From: Ectobius pallidus
Taxonomy: Eukaryota; Arthropoda; Insecta; Blattodea; Ectobiidae
Direction: 5' to 3'
Assembly (NCBI GenBank): GCA_964059195.1
Contig: CAXKWD010000001.1
Span: 219,240,484-219,304,483, forward strand
Length of the DNA: 64,000 nt
The notes below the pieces were generated by a model. It was not told the origin of the DNA and did no database searches. It saw nothing but the letters and a program-made list of their open reading frames with translations. Below are positions 47,865-59,616 of the stretch, in pieces. The position numbers and the translations under genes were made by a program. The number at the start of each line of letters is the position of its first letter. Positions within the stretch are counted from its first letter, which is position 1.

Positions 47865-48325
47865 CCACTGAGGCCATATCAGGAATTTGGGATTTGTGTC
47901 TATACAGTAGGGTAGGCCATGGAACTATTGATTGTCAATTATTTCTATTATTGGTGTATTTTTTTATAGAGTAAATTTAACTGATATCAATTTAAATGGA
48001 TATGATACAGGATGAAATGGTGAGGATGATTCATGGTATGTACAGGTAGGGGGGAAAAAAGCGGACCTACTAAAATATCTAATATCCACTGCGCTTGCCT
48101 ATTGGGTTCTAGGCATGCGCAGTGGCTCATATCGGCAACTTAGATATTTCAGTAGGTCCGCTTTTTTTACCCCTACCTTTACATCTCCAATTCGGCATTT
48201 GCCTTTACGACTGGGGAAACAATGAATAAACCCATGTCAAATTGGCCGGCCACGGGTTTTGAACCTGGGACCTCCCGAATGCGAGTCCAAGACGTTACCA
48301 TCTCGGCCATTTCGCTCAGTAATAT
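47865..48325 (-). repeat. tRNA-derived SINE family A, split by a palindromic MITE
   Basis: Full head at 48325 down to GCCATTTCGCTC region and body to about 47865. The MITE at 48043-48178 interrupts the ATTTACATACC part. Confidence 0.75.
48043..48178. mobile_element. Palindromic MITE, copy 2
   Basis: Near-perfect inverted repeat from CAGGTAGGGG to CCCCTACCTT with arms GCGGACCTACTAAAATATCT; central GGGTTCTAGGCA. Inserted in a SINE. Confidence 0.8.
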
Positions 48326-48706
48326 TTATGTTATTTTGAATCGTATACTTTGTTTAACAGAACTGTCTCAGTCTATGCAAAATTTCATTTTACGGGCCGA
48401 TCCTGTTAAGATAAAAAAAAGGTGCTAGCACGTTATAGAGATTATACAGGATATCACCAGATGTGATTGTCGTTCACTTCCCTTTCGTACAAATTAATAA
48501 TTGTCATTTTTCTTCATTTTAACCACCACAAATGCTATTATTCCTACTACTACTATTATCGGTGTATTTATTAATCATTTACTACATTAAAAATAACATA
48601 AAAAACTATTTTGGAAATAAAAATTTGGTTCATAAACTAGATGGTTTTTGACAATGCACAATCACAAGCCAACACAATATAATAGTATCGCTTAAAACAT
48701 TACTTA

Positions 48707-48966
48707 AGTAAAGTGATCCCTATACAGGCCATGGATGCCCAGAGGGTTCCAGGAGGTTGAGACTCCCAGATTTTGGACATTCGGCACATGAAGGTGGTAA
48801 GGTTGTCTGCCTTACGCACCGGCCGCCTTTACCCCCAGGATTGCTCCTGGTACTCATTTCTGTTAGAGGCTGAGTCGACCCCAGGGCCATAGTGCCACCA
48901 GAAGGATTAGGCCAATTGAAAAATCTCAACGACCTCATCGGGAATCGAACCCGCGATCTTCCGGTC
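48707..48966 (-). repeat. tRNA-derived SINE family B, head truncated
   Basis: Target duplication AAAACATTACTTA at 48694-48706 and 48967-48979. The tRNA head ends short at the 3' coordinate, keeping only the B-box part (GGGTTCGATTCCC). Confidence 0.85.
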
Positions 48967-48979
48967 AAAACATTACTTA

Positions 48980-50269
48980 CAACCTACATTTCTCCCCCAT
49001 AGGCCTATCATATCCAATTGCTTAGCAAATGTGGATTTTGTCTTCAAATGTTAACACATACCCTAAAGGGTCAGTTTTTGCATTTGCAAAAATGCAAAGT
49101 GAGTTCGGTTCCATAAAAATAAAAATAATATTACTTATCTGCCCTGCTAAGGAAAGAGGCGGTAGCTACATGAATTTTAAAACTGAGATCAAAGTTTAAT
49201 CAAGTTTTCTTTACTCTCTACTTTATGGATGACGTTCAAGTAGGCCTATAGGCCTACACATTAAAAATGACAAAAGGAGGAAAATTTATATCTGGCATCA
49301 ACATTTATTTTTTCTTGAATTATTGAATTATAACAGATACTGATATTTTACAGTGTGTATGTGGATTTTGGCTTTGATTGCTAAACAGTAAGTGGATGTT
49401 ACTGCCTTTTCTTACGTTGTAGGGAGTATTTAGGGTACCGGTACTGGTTTCTATCATTGTAGATGTCGAAAATATTGCAAAGGCAATAACTGACTTTTCA
49501 TTATATTTTAACAAGAAATAATGCTACTGCTTTTTAAGTTTGTGTTATGATGTAGAACATCGAAACCATTCCAACGATACCAGAAACTCCATATTTTTAA
49601 TTTCCGTAGTTATTGCCTTCTTCCTTAGCATGGCAGAATTAGGCTATACTTACATGGTGTTGCTGCTAGAATAAAATTTGTCTGTATGTATGAATTTTAG
49701 CTCAAATTGACACTCAGTTACTCTCTATGCGTTTATACAGGTAATTAATCATCTGGAAAAGACAATACACATCTCATACATGATGTATATAGACTGTATT
49801 TACATGTTTACTGCAATAATGGTATAAGCTCATTATATATATTTTTTCTTTGAATCTGGGAACATTTTGATAACTCGATGGAATATTTTTAGACAGGATC
49901 AGATGACTTACTAAACTCCAATTCTTAGACTAATATTAATTGTTATTAAGTGCCGGAAATTGTTTGGGGGACGGGAAAATGTCTGTCCGTTTGTCCTTAT
50001 GTCTGTGTACGCGCGATAACTCAAATACGCTTTTCATGAAATTTATTATAAGCATATATATCGTCCATGGGACAAAGCCTATTGATTTTGGACCAAATAA
50101 GTTGACCGGTACCAGAGTAATGCCTATTTCATGATAATATATTAGGAAGAATTTATCAAATGCAAATCAGTTCTCGTGACATGTCAACATATCGTTTTAC
50201 AGTGTTTATATACGGCTTTTGAAGTTTCAATACAGTTAGCTTTGACAAATAACACTGCCCACATACTTC
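48980..50269. other. Intergenic, nothing recognised
   Basis: AT-rich; only two adjacent TAGGCCTA octamers (49242-49257) and a third at 49003 stand out. A 5'-UTR exon of IR 1 could hide here or further up. Confidence 0.4.
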
Positions 50270-50515
50270 TAATAGAACAAAATACAGTTGAGTTAGAAAC
50301 TAAACCCTTAAAAACGAAATTTTGAATGACTTATAGTACTTGGAAATAAAACCGCAAAAAGGAAAATTGCGATAACATAAATTGCATCTTTGATCACAAT
50401 AAACAGCATTTTTTTCAGCGTATGAGCATTAATCCGTACGGGACTTCATAAAAGTGATAATATTACCCGATTGATAAAATTATCCGTGATTACATTAAGC
50501 GGCGTACACTGTAGT
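50270..50515 (+). repeat. Dispersed repeat R, uninterrupted copy
   Basis: Shared with 6595-7690 and 34000-34330 (anchors CTTTGATCACAATAAA and TTACATTAAG). No coding seen. Confidence 0.65.
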
Positions 50516-51017
50516 ATGATAATAGGATATTCATAGGATTCAGGAATTGTTACACTTATTCCACTGTTTCCTAGAACTATTTCCATATAAATATTGTAAT
50601 TAACTTCCAGGCAATACTAACTTAGCCTCGTCAATCAGGCTATTATGTCTTTGTGAATGCAAATTCGTTGTTTTGAGACAGCTATAATAATACAGCAGCC
50701 TACATCTTCAGTGTCGGTGTAGGCTACGATAAGTTATACTGCAATTAACAAAAGATCCCGCTTTTCATACTGGTGTTGTTTTATATAAGGTTTTTATTAG
50801 AAAAAAATATTGGAATTGAATAGATATTTTAAGGGGAAACAAACAGATTTGGGTGAAATTCATTTTAGTTCTCAACGATGAATAGTTCTGTAATCTGACA
50901 TGTTCTTTATTACAATATTCATAAAATTACTAATTACTAATTACATAAAATGTTGAATTACTAACCAATGAAATGCAGTAAAACTCTGCCTTTCAATATT
51001 AAAGTTTTTTAATTATC

Positions 51018-51084
<67 letters not shown>
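51018..51084. repeat. (AT)n microsatellite
   Basis: About 33 uninterrupted AT units in the loop-side of the old foldback arm; shorter AT runs at 57730-57755 are its mirror. Confidence 0.95.
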
Positions 51085-51085
<1 letters not shown>

Positions 51086-51248
51086 CGACCAGTTTGTGGT
51101 CATCTTCAGTGAAACATAAGGTAGTATGATGTTAAACAACATGATGTAGGCTTAGGTCTGTTATTTACATGGCCAGCTTGTGCTCATAATAAAGTTTTCA
51201 GTTCAAAGCTGGCCATGTAAATAACAGACCTAAGCCTACATCATGTTT

Positions 51249-52055
51249 TGATATAGGTGCCTAGATTGGGCAACAAATTGATATTGGTGTTTGGGTTAGG
51301 AGCTGGATTCGTTGTGGAAATGTACTTACTTCGATTCTCCGTTGGGCTCCTTCAGTTCTGCACCTAAATCTTTTCCACGGCTTTTGTAGCTCAGGGTGTC
51401 ACACGAATCATCTGAGGGATTGGTTTATAGCTAGTTATGTCTTTATAAATGATAACTGCACTATAAACGTTTTATATCGGAATTTATTCAAATTAACTGT
51501 GTTCTGCGTAACTGTTTGTGTAGATTCACCACTTCAATTGCATTCATCAAGTACTTACGTGAATTTTCTATCTTATTATTTCTCACAGAGTAAATAAAAC
51601 TCACACGCTATCTTATATATTATGTAGTCGTGTTTAATAAGTGGCTTTAGTGAGAATCGCCATTAGGCTAGGTAATATTCCCGCGACTTTCCACAAGAGC
51701 AACGTACGCAGGTCTGCTCTCCTCGGCGAATATGGTGGAAGTGAGCTCTTGACCACGCTATGTTCGCGGCTTATGGATACTTCTCTCTCATTGGCTGTAC
51801 TTTTCATTACGTAAAACAGTTCTATTGGTTAAAACAATTCGCGGGCCGAAACTATGAATTTAGTACGTTGTATTTTCAAAATATACGTTTCTTTTACAGT
51901 TAAGATTTCAAATTTGGAATTAATAAATAATAATAATAATCTAAACGAGAATTTTGATACCGAAATAATAATAATAATAATTTGAATGATTTGAATAAAT
52001 ATGAATTAACTATTGTTTATAATAAATCAAAAGGGGTGGAATAATTACAGCTTCA
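51249..52055 (-). repeat. 3' LTR (807 bp)
   Basis: Matches the 5' LTR; one difference seen near 51889 (G here, T in the other copy). The sequence just inside, ACAGGGGCATTT on the minus strand, may be a weak polypurine primer. Confidence 0.93.
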
Positions 52056-53195
52056 AAATGCCCCTGTGTTAATTTAATTATGTCCGAAAAGGTAAATAAT
52101 TAAATTAACACATCATACCCCAGAATATTTATTCTTAATAAATCTAAATTACGCTTGGATTAGTAAAAATTCAAAATTAATCATTGAAATGGTGAATAAT
52201 GATAAATGTTAGTGTAACATAGGTGTATGTGTTAAACATTATAACTTGAATTAAATGAATTTCACCAAAATTATTTGGATATACACAAATCAAATCAAAT
52301 CAGGTTTGTATTACCCTGACATTCCTTTTAACACAATATTTTTTTAAAAAAATGACAAACATTTGAACAATAAATGAAAAATACTATTTAAACATTTTTA
52401 ACTCTGAAAATTATTTCTTGAAAAACAAACATGTTTAGTATATAACAGCACTTCTTGTTAGTTATATGTCGAGAATTCTTAAACATTTTGAAAATATGCA
52501 TATATATGTCGAGAATGTCTCATCGTCCATATTTGAAAAATTTATTTACATCGAGGCACTCATCGTCTGTAAAATATCACTTTCTTATTCCTTTGCATGA
52601 ATTCTCTTTCCTTGAATCACTGTTATAATATGTTTGCATACAGCATACAAATACAACTCACTTTTGACAAACAAATAAATATATACAGTATCACACTATG
52701 TTGCATTACATCACAACATTACCCTTGAATAATAAACAATTTATATACAAACATAACCCTCTTAAATAATAAACATTTTATATACATCAACATTAATGTT
52801 CAATCCATCTTATTTTTATACTATATGCAACACCTTAAATTTCTATATTTAAATCATAGATATATATATATATATATATGCATTTTATTTACAATATTTC
52901 TACATTCTCGGGTTCGGTCTCGGATCGCGTTCGCACAGTTTAGCCATTCATTCATTATATTTAACTTCAGCTTATCTTTCTTTGCTTAATCAATCTTAAA
53001 TTAGAACCACATATTTAATATTAATTATTTATCAAGCAATTTTCATTTAATCACATTCTTTTGTATTCAATCTCTCACTTATTAATCTCTTACTTTTTGA
53101 CATAATAACGCTGCATAATACTTCTTTAATTATTTATTTTATTTTTGACACAACTATCTTTTACTATAGCCAAGTGATTAATTCTTCTTGGATGT
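52056..53195 (-). other. Non-coding 3' internal region of the LTR element
   Basis: About 1.1 kb between the truncated pol start and the 3' LTR, AT-rich, with AT dinucleotide runs (about 52860) and no open frame worth calling. It stands where RT to integrase should be, so pol was replaced or deleted. Confidence 0.6.
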
Positions 53196-54164
53196 TCAAT
53201 GCAATATCTTATGTATTTTGAGGTTGAAATTTCGATTTCCTCCGGAATTTAACATCTTCTGAATTGTCATATCAGCTTCCTTCTTCAATGCAATCGGAAT
53301 TGGCCTACTCTTATAAGTGAATTCATCAACTGGTTCGATGTCAAATTTATGTTCGTAGATGTTACAAAGTCCCACGTTTTCGGAAAATACTTCTTTATTC
53401 TTTATTAATATCGATAACAACCTATCACGTTGATTTTTATTTAAGTTGTGAGCCATATCAACTTTCTCCTTCAAAATATTCATTGTCGCAGAGTTCGCGC
53501 TAGGGTCGGCTTCTTTTTCATTCCTCGTACAGACATAACCTATCTCTACTTGCCCTATGTTGACATCTCCGTCAACATTATTTTCATACCTATCAGCGCA
53601 GTCATCGCAATTCAATGTCATACATCTACATACTTCTACCTCATTGTTTATATCATCGCAGCAAGGGCCTACTTTATGAATCATCATATCATTTATCTGA
53701 ATATTTTCTACAATAAACGTCTCATACGGAATATCGTTGTCGCCTAACTCACTAGACGCATCTCTTCTACTCAGCTCATTGTCGAAGGGAATGCTCATCT
53801 TGTTTCCTTGTAAATTTAATATTAAGTTGTTATCCTCAAAACTTATGATACTGTTGTATTCCGTAAAAACATCAACTCCAATAATAATATCTGTAACTAA
53901 TTTCGGGACTACTAAGAAAAATATTTCAAATTTTGAATCACCAATTCTGACATCCAACATGCATTGAAATTTTACTGACTGTTTTGCTCTTTTGATCGCT
54001 ACTGTGCAAGATAATCCACAAATAGGAATAGAAATTAACTTTACTTTGTTTTGGATAAGCTTATTGTATAAGGATTCGCTTATTACACTATTTGAACAAC
54101 CTGTATCTATTAATGCATTCGTCTCATAATTTCCTATCACTACTTTTATTCTAGGAGGATCCAT
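53196..54164 (-). CDS. pro: Retrotransposon aspartic protease with truncated start of reverse transcriptase
   Basis: 322 residues from the first ATG, but its frame is open upstream to about 20 nt before the gag stop, in the -1 frame, so it is probably made as a Gag-Pro fusion. The retropepsin active site is ALIDTGCSNS (Asp at about 20), with the hydrophobic DIIIGVDVF strand near 95. The C-terminal part matches the Ty3/gypsy linker before reverse transcriptase (FTYKSRPIPIALKKEADM, then QKMLNSGG) and then diverges and ends at once. RT, RNase H and integrase are missing. Confidence 0.85.
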   Translation of the reverse strand: MDPPRIKVVIGNYETNALIDTGCSNSVISESLYNKLIQNKVKLISIPICGLSCTVAIKRAKQSVKFQCMLDVRIGDSKFEIFFLVVPKLVTDIIIGVDVFTEYNSIISFEDNNLILNLQGNKMSIPFDNELSRRDASSELGDNDIPYETFIVENIQINDMMIHKVGPCCDDINNEVEVCRCMTLNCDDCADRYENNVDGDVNIGQVEIGYVCTRNEKEADPSANSATMNILKEKVDMAHNLNKNQRDRLLSILIKNKEVFSENVGLCNIYEHKFDIEPVDEFTYKSRPIPIALKKEADMTIQKMLNSGGNRNFNLKIHKILH

Positions 54165-54319
54165 AATAACTTCACTCCTACTTGCATTATTCTTTTCTTC
54201 ACTAGGATTATTATTTGAGAAACTTCTTTGTGTCTGAATGCTATTTATGGGTTCTATACGTTTATCTGAATTGACTAAACTTGCGCCAACACCATCCGAA
54301 CCCTCGAGATATTGGCTTG

Positions 54320-56539
54320 TTAGTTTAACTGTTGTGCATTACCATTATCTTCCTGATCATGGATTTCTACAACTTCATCAGGTACCTCTTCACTACGTGT
54401 ATTACTGTTGAATGGTCTAGCTCTAGGATTAAGCGTGTTTTGCTGAGTCTCAACACCTTTGACTCGCCATTTACCATTGTTAATTACTTGTCCTGGCCTA
54501 ACTTGACTATCGTTACTATTGTTATTACCTCTATTATTATAAGTACGGTTCTGGTACCTCCTACGATAGCCTTGATTCCTCATCCATGGCATTTTTCGCC
54601 AAGAGTTTGGATTATTACCATTCCCAACATTTTGCCTATTGAAAGTGACATGGTTTACCTGATTTCTTCCATTATTGTTTCTGTTATATGGCCTATTCTC
54701 TGATCTATTCTGGAAATATCTAGGATTATTCCTGTTTTGATTAGGCATAGGGCCTCTGTAGGTATTCCTAGCATCATAACTTCTGTCACAATTATTTGCA
54801 TTGCCTTCTGCCCCTACCCCAGAATTTGTAAGCCTGTTAGTGGGAGGGTACATTCTATCATTTGAATTCATATAGCTCTGCCTACTTCTGAAAGTATTCC
54901 TTTGCTCAAAAGCAGCAAGCAATTCTAACATATCAGAGAAAGTTCTGGGTTTTGCTACTATCAGATTTAGTCTCACATTCTCTGGGAAGTGATTTACAAC
55001 AGTCTCCAGTAACTCAAACTCATTTAGTGGAGGATCTACTTGTCGTCCTAATTCGGCCATTTCCAAAAAATAGTCAATCATTGTCTGACCTGACTCTGGC
55101 TCATACACACCATTAGCTAACTGCATCCTGATATTGTTTCTCTTGGATAAACTCCAATATCTACTGATAAAATTTCTTTTGAATTCTTCAAACGTCGTAG
55201 TCTCATTTGTAGTCAAATTGAACCAATTCAAAGATCTACCTTGCAATGCCTTTCTTACTATGATCATGTACATGTTAGGCGGAATGGCTCTCAACCTAAA
55301 ATAATCGTGAAGTTCAGTTAAGAAATTTTGTGGATTGGTATTATTATTCTCATCAAAAACAGGTAACTTAATTTCGTTCATTAAATAGCTGGGAAAATTT
55401 GTGCCTAACTGACTAATTCCTGTGGACAAAGGTACATTAATATCCTGCACCTGGGAACCATTATGACTATTGACTCTTTCCTGACATCTAGGAGATCTAC
55501 ATGGTAACTGTGAGTAAGTTTCTTCAATAACATTCCTACTCATATTGTTTCCCAGTTGAGGTATATTCACATCATTAATTACAGGTGAAGTTACAGGAAC
55601 ATTTAATCTATTTTCCAATACACAAATTCTACTTGTCAGTAACTCTTCATCTTTATGTACTCTCCTGCTCAACACTGTCAACTCTTCTTGCGCTTCTACA
55701 ATCTGTATTTCAATGTCTTTCTGTTTGACTTTTAACAGCTGATTCTTCTTCTCTAAGTCCTTTCTAGCCTCATCATTTATCTTAGCAAAACCTAACAATG
55801 TTTCATCGAAAGCATTCATCTGCATTTTCATAAGTGACACACTATTATCTAGTTCTGACACATTAGCTACAATAACTTTCATTTCCTCACTAGTATTAGA
55901 AACATCTGTTTGCATTGTTTGCAAGTTAGTGCTAACATTTGAAATAACCTCTTTTACTTCTGATATATCATTATTTACAATAGTTTGAATATTCTCTAGA
56001 GCTACTGTGACGTCATTATTAACCTGCTCTTTGAAATCACCTAATCTTTCCTGTATCTCGTTTACAACTTCTTGTTTTAGATCATCTTTCAATTTTGTCA
56101 AGTTTTCATCCATTTGTACTAATTTCAAACTAATATTTTCATTTTGTGAATTTACATCTGATTTTACATTGTTTACATCAGTACTAACTTTGCTAACGTC
56201 ACTTTTTACATCATTGATGTCAGTCTTGACATCTTCAATTTTGTTACTAAGCTTGTTGAACATTTGCTGCATAAAACTTTTAATTGAGTTCTCTAACAGG
56301 TCATCTGAAGATTCACTATCTTCGCGCCTAGTCACGTTTACATTTGAAACGGAAACATCTGTTTCGACCTGAACTTCCATATCAGTTACAATCTCATCTA
56401 CTAACTGTAAACTACTATCAGCACTTATGTTGTCTACAATACCTTCCATCTCGGTACTAGTTAGCAAGTCCTGTCCATTTTCTAACACATCTGAACTTTC
56501 CTTCTGTGGCGACATTATTTCGCGGCCTCTGAGTTTCAT
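54320..56539 (-). CDS. gag: Retrotransposon Gag
   Basis: 739 residues, intact. The first half is a long coiled coil with repeated DVKSDV/DVNNVKSD heptads (about 80-320). A retrotransposon gag capsid domain follows (about 385-560: KLPVFDENNNTNPQNFLTEL, LNWFNLT, then a helical region ending AAFEQR). The C-terminus is Asn/Arg-rich and basic (about 570-700), which likely binds RNA; I see no CCHC zinc knuckle. The last sense codons before the TAA read TTA AAC, preceded by G, which is a canonical -1 slippery heptamer leading into the protease frame. Confidence 0.9.
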   Translation of the reverse strand: MKLRGREIMSPQKESSDVLENGQDLLTSTEMEGIVDNISADSSLQLVDEIVTDMEVQVETDVSVSNVNVTRREDSESSDDLLENSIKSFMQQMFNKLSNKIEDVKTDINDVKSDVSKVSTDVNNVKSDVNSQNENISLKLVQMDENLTKLKDDLKQEVVNEIQERLGDFKEQVNNDVTVALENIQTIVNNDISEVKEVISNVSTNLQTMQTDVSNTSEEMKVIVANVSELDNSVSLMKMQMNAFDETLLGFAKINDEARKDLEKKNQLLKVKQKDIEIQIVEAQEELTVLSRRVHKDEELLTSRICVLENRLNVPVTSPVINDVNIPQLGNNMSRNVIEETYSQLPCRSPRCQERVNSHNGSQVQDINVPLSTGISQLGTNFPSYLMNEIKLPVFDENNNTNPQNFLTELHDYFRLRAIPPNMYMIIVRKALQGRSLNWFNLTTNETTTFEEFKRNFISRYWSLSKRNNIRMQLANGVYEPESGQTMIDYFLEMAELGRQVDPPLNEFELLETVVNHFPENVRLNLIVAKPRTFSDMLELLAAFEQRNTFRSRQSYMNSNDRMYPPTNRLTNSGVGAEGNANNCDRSYDARNTYRGPMPNQNRNNPRYFQNRSENRPYNRNNNGRNQVNHVTFNRQNVGNGNNPNSWRKMPWMRNQGYRRRYQNRTYNNRGNNNSNDSQVRPGQVINNGKWRVKGVETQQNTLNPRARPFNSNTRSEEVPDEVVEIHDQEDNGNAQQLN
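54323..54329 (-). promoter_or_regulatory. Putative -1 ribosomal frameshift site GTTAAAC
   Basis: The heptamer G-TTA-AAC is in register with the gag frame and directly precedes the gag TAA; slipping back one base enters the protease frame, which is open from there. This is the standard X-XXY-YYZ arrangement. I did not establish a downstream stem or pseudoknot. Confidence 0.6.
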
Positions 56540-56866
56540 TTATAATCATAAAAATAACACCTTACTTTATTTGTAGGCTTCGCAGGCTTCACAGGCTTCT
56601 TACAATTACTTTCATTCTGGACGTTGATTGTTGTCGGTTGATGCAGGATGGTCACAGCTGCTGCCTACTGCATGAAGTCGAACACCTGGGCTGGCCTCAT
56701 GATGTCGTGGTGACAATTGTTGCGCGTATAACCGTACCTAGCTCGCGATTCTCACTTAATTCTGTGTATCACAATCTGCTTGCTAATGTCCCGATTAGAA
56801 TATTTGTTCACAGAGTCTTTACACAGTTCGATTGTTCTTCTAAAGCCACACGTTGGTGCACCAAAT

Positions 56867-57673
56867 TGATATAGGTGCCTAGATTGGGCAACAAATTGAT
56901 ATTGGTGTTTGGGTTAGGAGCTGGATTCGTTGTGGAAATGTACTTACTTCGATTCTCCGTTGGGCTCCTTCAGTTCTGCACCTAAATCTTTTCCACGGCT
57001 TTTGTAGCTCAGGGTGTCACACGAATCATCTGAGGGATTGGTTTATAGCTAGTTATGTCTTTATAAATGATAACTGCACTATAAACGTTTTATATCGGAA
57101 TTTATTCAAATTAACTGTGTTCTGCGTAACTGTTTGTGTAGATTCACCACTTCAATTGCATTCATCAAGTACTTACGTGAATTTTCTATCTTATTATTTC
57201 TCACAGAGTAAATAAAACTCACACGCTATCTTATATATTATGTAGTCGTGTTTAATAAGTGGCTTTAGTGAGAATCGCCATTAGGCTAGGTAATATTCCC
57301 GCGACTTTCCACAAGAGCAACGTACGCAGGTCTGCTCTCCTCGGCGAATATGGTGGAAGTGAGCTCTTGACCACGCTATGTTCGCGGCTTATGGATACTT
57401 CTCTCTCATTGGCTGTACTTTTCATTACGTAAAACAGTTCTATTGGTTAAAACAATTCGCGGGCCGAAACTATGAATTTAGTACGTTGTATTTTCAAAAT
57501 ATACTTTTCTTTTACAGTTAAGATTTCAAATTTGGAATTAATAAATAATAATAATAATCTAAACGAGAATTTTGATACCGAAATAATAATAATAATAATT
57601 TGAATGATTTGAATAAATATGAATTAACTATTGTTTATAATAAATCAAAAGGGGTGGAATAATTACAGCTTCA
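56867..57673 (-). repeat. 5' LTR (807 bp)
   Basis: Near-identical to the repeat at 51249-52055. On the minus strand it runs TGAAGCTGTAATTATTCC to CCTATATCA. It holds AT-rich simple repeats near its start; the promoter was not placed. Confidence 0.93.
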
Positions 57674-57774
57674 GTTTGTTTAACAGCATACTACCTTATG
57701 TATCACTGAAGATGGCCACAGACTGGTCGAAATATATATATATATATATATATATAGGCCTATACTAGCATGTG

Positions 57775-58290
57775 CCCGCGGCTTCGCCCGCGATAATTAT
57801 TTCAAGAATTAAAAATTAAGAGCATAATAGTTAAATCATTATATTTATTAACACCTAAATCGCATGGACTACATACCACGATTACATAGCATCGTCTGGT
57901 AAAAGCGACCTCAGATTCGAGTTTCTTGGCCAAGAAAACCTCTGTATAGTGAGATTCGTCCAAATAAAACAACGTTTGACCATATTTAGGGCTTACAACA
58001 TTCAAGCGATCGCGAAAGTTTTGTTTTCAAGGTTTGACAAAAATAGCCAAAGCCAACTGTAATTGATTTGACATTGAAATGTATAACTGAAAACTTATGT
58101 TTTGAAAACTCAAAAAATGCATGTTTTTTGCCAGTTTTTCACTCATAACTCACGAACGAAAACTAAAATTAAAATTCCGGCTTCGAGGTGCATTTTCCGA
58201 CCCTTCAGCCCACCTATGTTTAAAATTTCAGATCTCTGCGTTCAGTAGATTTCGCTGGACATCGAGGAGAATTCCTTTTATTAATATAGA
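57775..58290 (-). mobile_element. Helitron family 2, complete short copy
   Basis: Minus strand: starts TCTATATTAATAAAAGG and ends GCGGGCGAAGCCGCGGGC, then ACATGCTAG, with A and T neighbours. The GC-rich hairpin near CTAG is the Helitron terminator. Confidence 0.7.
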
Positions 58291-58642
58291 TAATATGAAT
58301 TATAATGATACCTTCTCTAATTTGTCAAACATCCATTTAATTTAATCCAAGCCCACCTGATACCACTGGTAACAATACGTTCTGTGAATTTGTTTTGATA
58401 ATTCTATGTAAAAAGGGATTAAGTATTTTCAAAAACATTTAATTTTTGGCATTTAGAATCAGAATTTTTCAAAATCCTTTCTTAGTGAGCACCTACATTA
58501 TGAAGCGAAGGTACTGTCAAAATTCCAAGTCTCTACCTGTTATAGTTTAGGCTGTACGTTGATTCCTGTCATTCAGTCAGTCATTCATTCAGTCAGTCAG
58601 TCAGTCAGTCAGGACAAAGCCTTTTATATACATATATATAGA
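58291..58642 (-). mobile_element. Helitron family 1, 5'-end fragment
   Basis: Holds only the TC-end half of family 1, including the (CAGT)n tract. The other half is replaced by the family 2 element ending at 58290. Confidence 0.7.
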
Positions 58643-58785
58643 TATATATATATCTATATATATCTGATAATTAAAAAACTATAATATTGAAAGGCAGAGT
58701 TTTACTGCATTTCATTGATGTTCTTTATTGACTACCTCTACAATTGCATACTATTTTCAGAATTAATCAAACAGTTACGGGTAAT

Positions 58786-59485
58786 TATCATAGGTAATCC
58801 CACGAGGGATTACGAGTTTATCGATATATTTCCGAGAACGAAGTTCGATCAAATTGATCTGACTCATACGCCGCGTGTTTGATATTGACCAATAACGTTT
58901 AGAAATCCTCGGATATAGAGCAATCACGACCGTTTATCTTACAATATTCTTGTAGGAATCGCGAGGATAGCATTTTATCGGGTAAAACGTCTGCTCGTTA
59001 CTGGATACCTAAGCGTCAGTGTGTAGTGATTAATACATCACATGCTGCCATTAAGCAGCACAAAAACAGATTATTTTATACAACATAACTTGTTTGGAAA
59101 TTGAAATAATAGAAACGTACATTGATTAAAAACACAATTTCGATTCGGTGCAAGCCAGTTCGTGTGCTTTTATTATGTTCTGCTGTTGAAGTTAACTATG
59201 TTTTATATGCACCATTGGTAGCACTGGTCACAACATGGTAACTCGAATCGATTCATGGATGGTTGATTCATAGTAGGCCTATGCCGTGACCTCGCAGCTG
59301 TTAGTTTTGTTTTTATGCAACAAAGCACGAAAGTAATTATTATTTGTATAATCCGTTACATTTTTATTCATGGAATAGTCTCAATCCAATTCGATAATTT
59401 TTCATCAGATAAATTAGCTCCTGCTGCTCAGTCGCGAATCTATCGATAAACTCGTCAACTCTCGTGGTATTCGCTATGATAAAAC
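58786..59485. mobile_element. TIR element, imperfect ends
   Basis: ATCATAGGTAATCCCACGAG with GATTACGAGTTTATCGATA against TCGATAAACTCGTCAACTCT and CGTGGTATTCGCTATGAT at the right. About 45-bp imperfect inverted ends; no coding. Confidence 0.6.
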
Positions 59486-59616
59486 TCGTAATTTGGAGTA
59501 TGATTTATTAAGACAATTACATGAATAAAATGTAACGGATTTTGTAAATAATTATTATTTTATTATTTGTTGACAATCTATATTTTGACTTTATAAATTT
59601 CGTATTTGAGGTAATT

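Larger units (their letters stand above)
51249..57673 (-). mobile_element. Ty3/gypsy-type LTR retrotransposon, young, lacking a complete pol
   Basis: Two 807-bp direct repeats (51249-52055 and 56867-57673) start TG and end CA on the minus strand and differ at one position that I noticed, so the insertion is recent. The flanking 4 bp GTTT are duplicated (51245-51248 and 57674-57677). The internal part codes for gag and protease on the minus strand, but reading stops just as the reverse-transcriptase linker begins; polymerase, RNase H and integrase are absent. A possible primer-binding site starting TGGTGCACC lies 3-4 bases inside the 5' LTR. The element therefore probably depends on a relative for copying. 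No envelope gene is present. Confidence 0.92.
50962..58713. repeat. Old foldback element split by nested insertions
   Basis: The arm at 50965-51120 (from the AAATGCAGTAAAACTCTGCC area through the (AT)n run to GACCAGTTTGTGGTCATCTTC and TAAGGTAGTATG) is mirrored by 57674-57760 and then 58652-58713, with about one mismatch in the outer 60 bp. The LTR element sits in the inner arm and two Helitron pieces (57775-58642) sit in the outer arm. Confidence 0.75.

Noticed and set aside
54332..56372. Plus-strand ORFs opposite gag
   Set aside because: Antisense shadows of an intact 739-codon frame; no recognisable domains.
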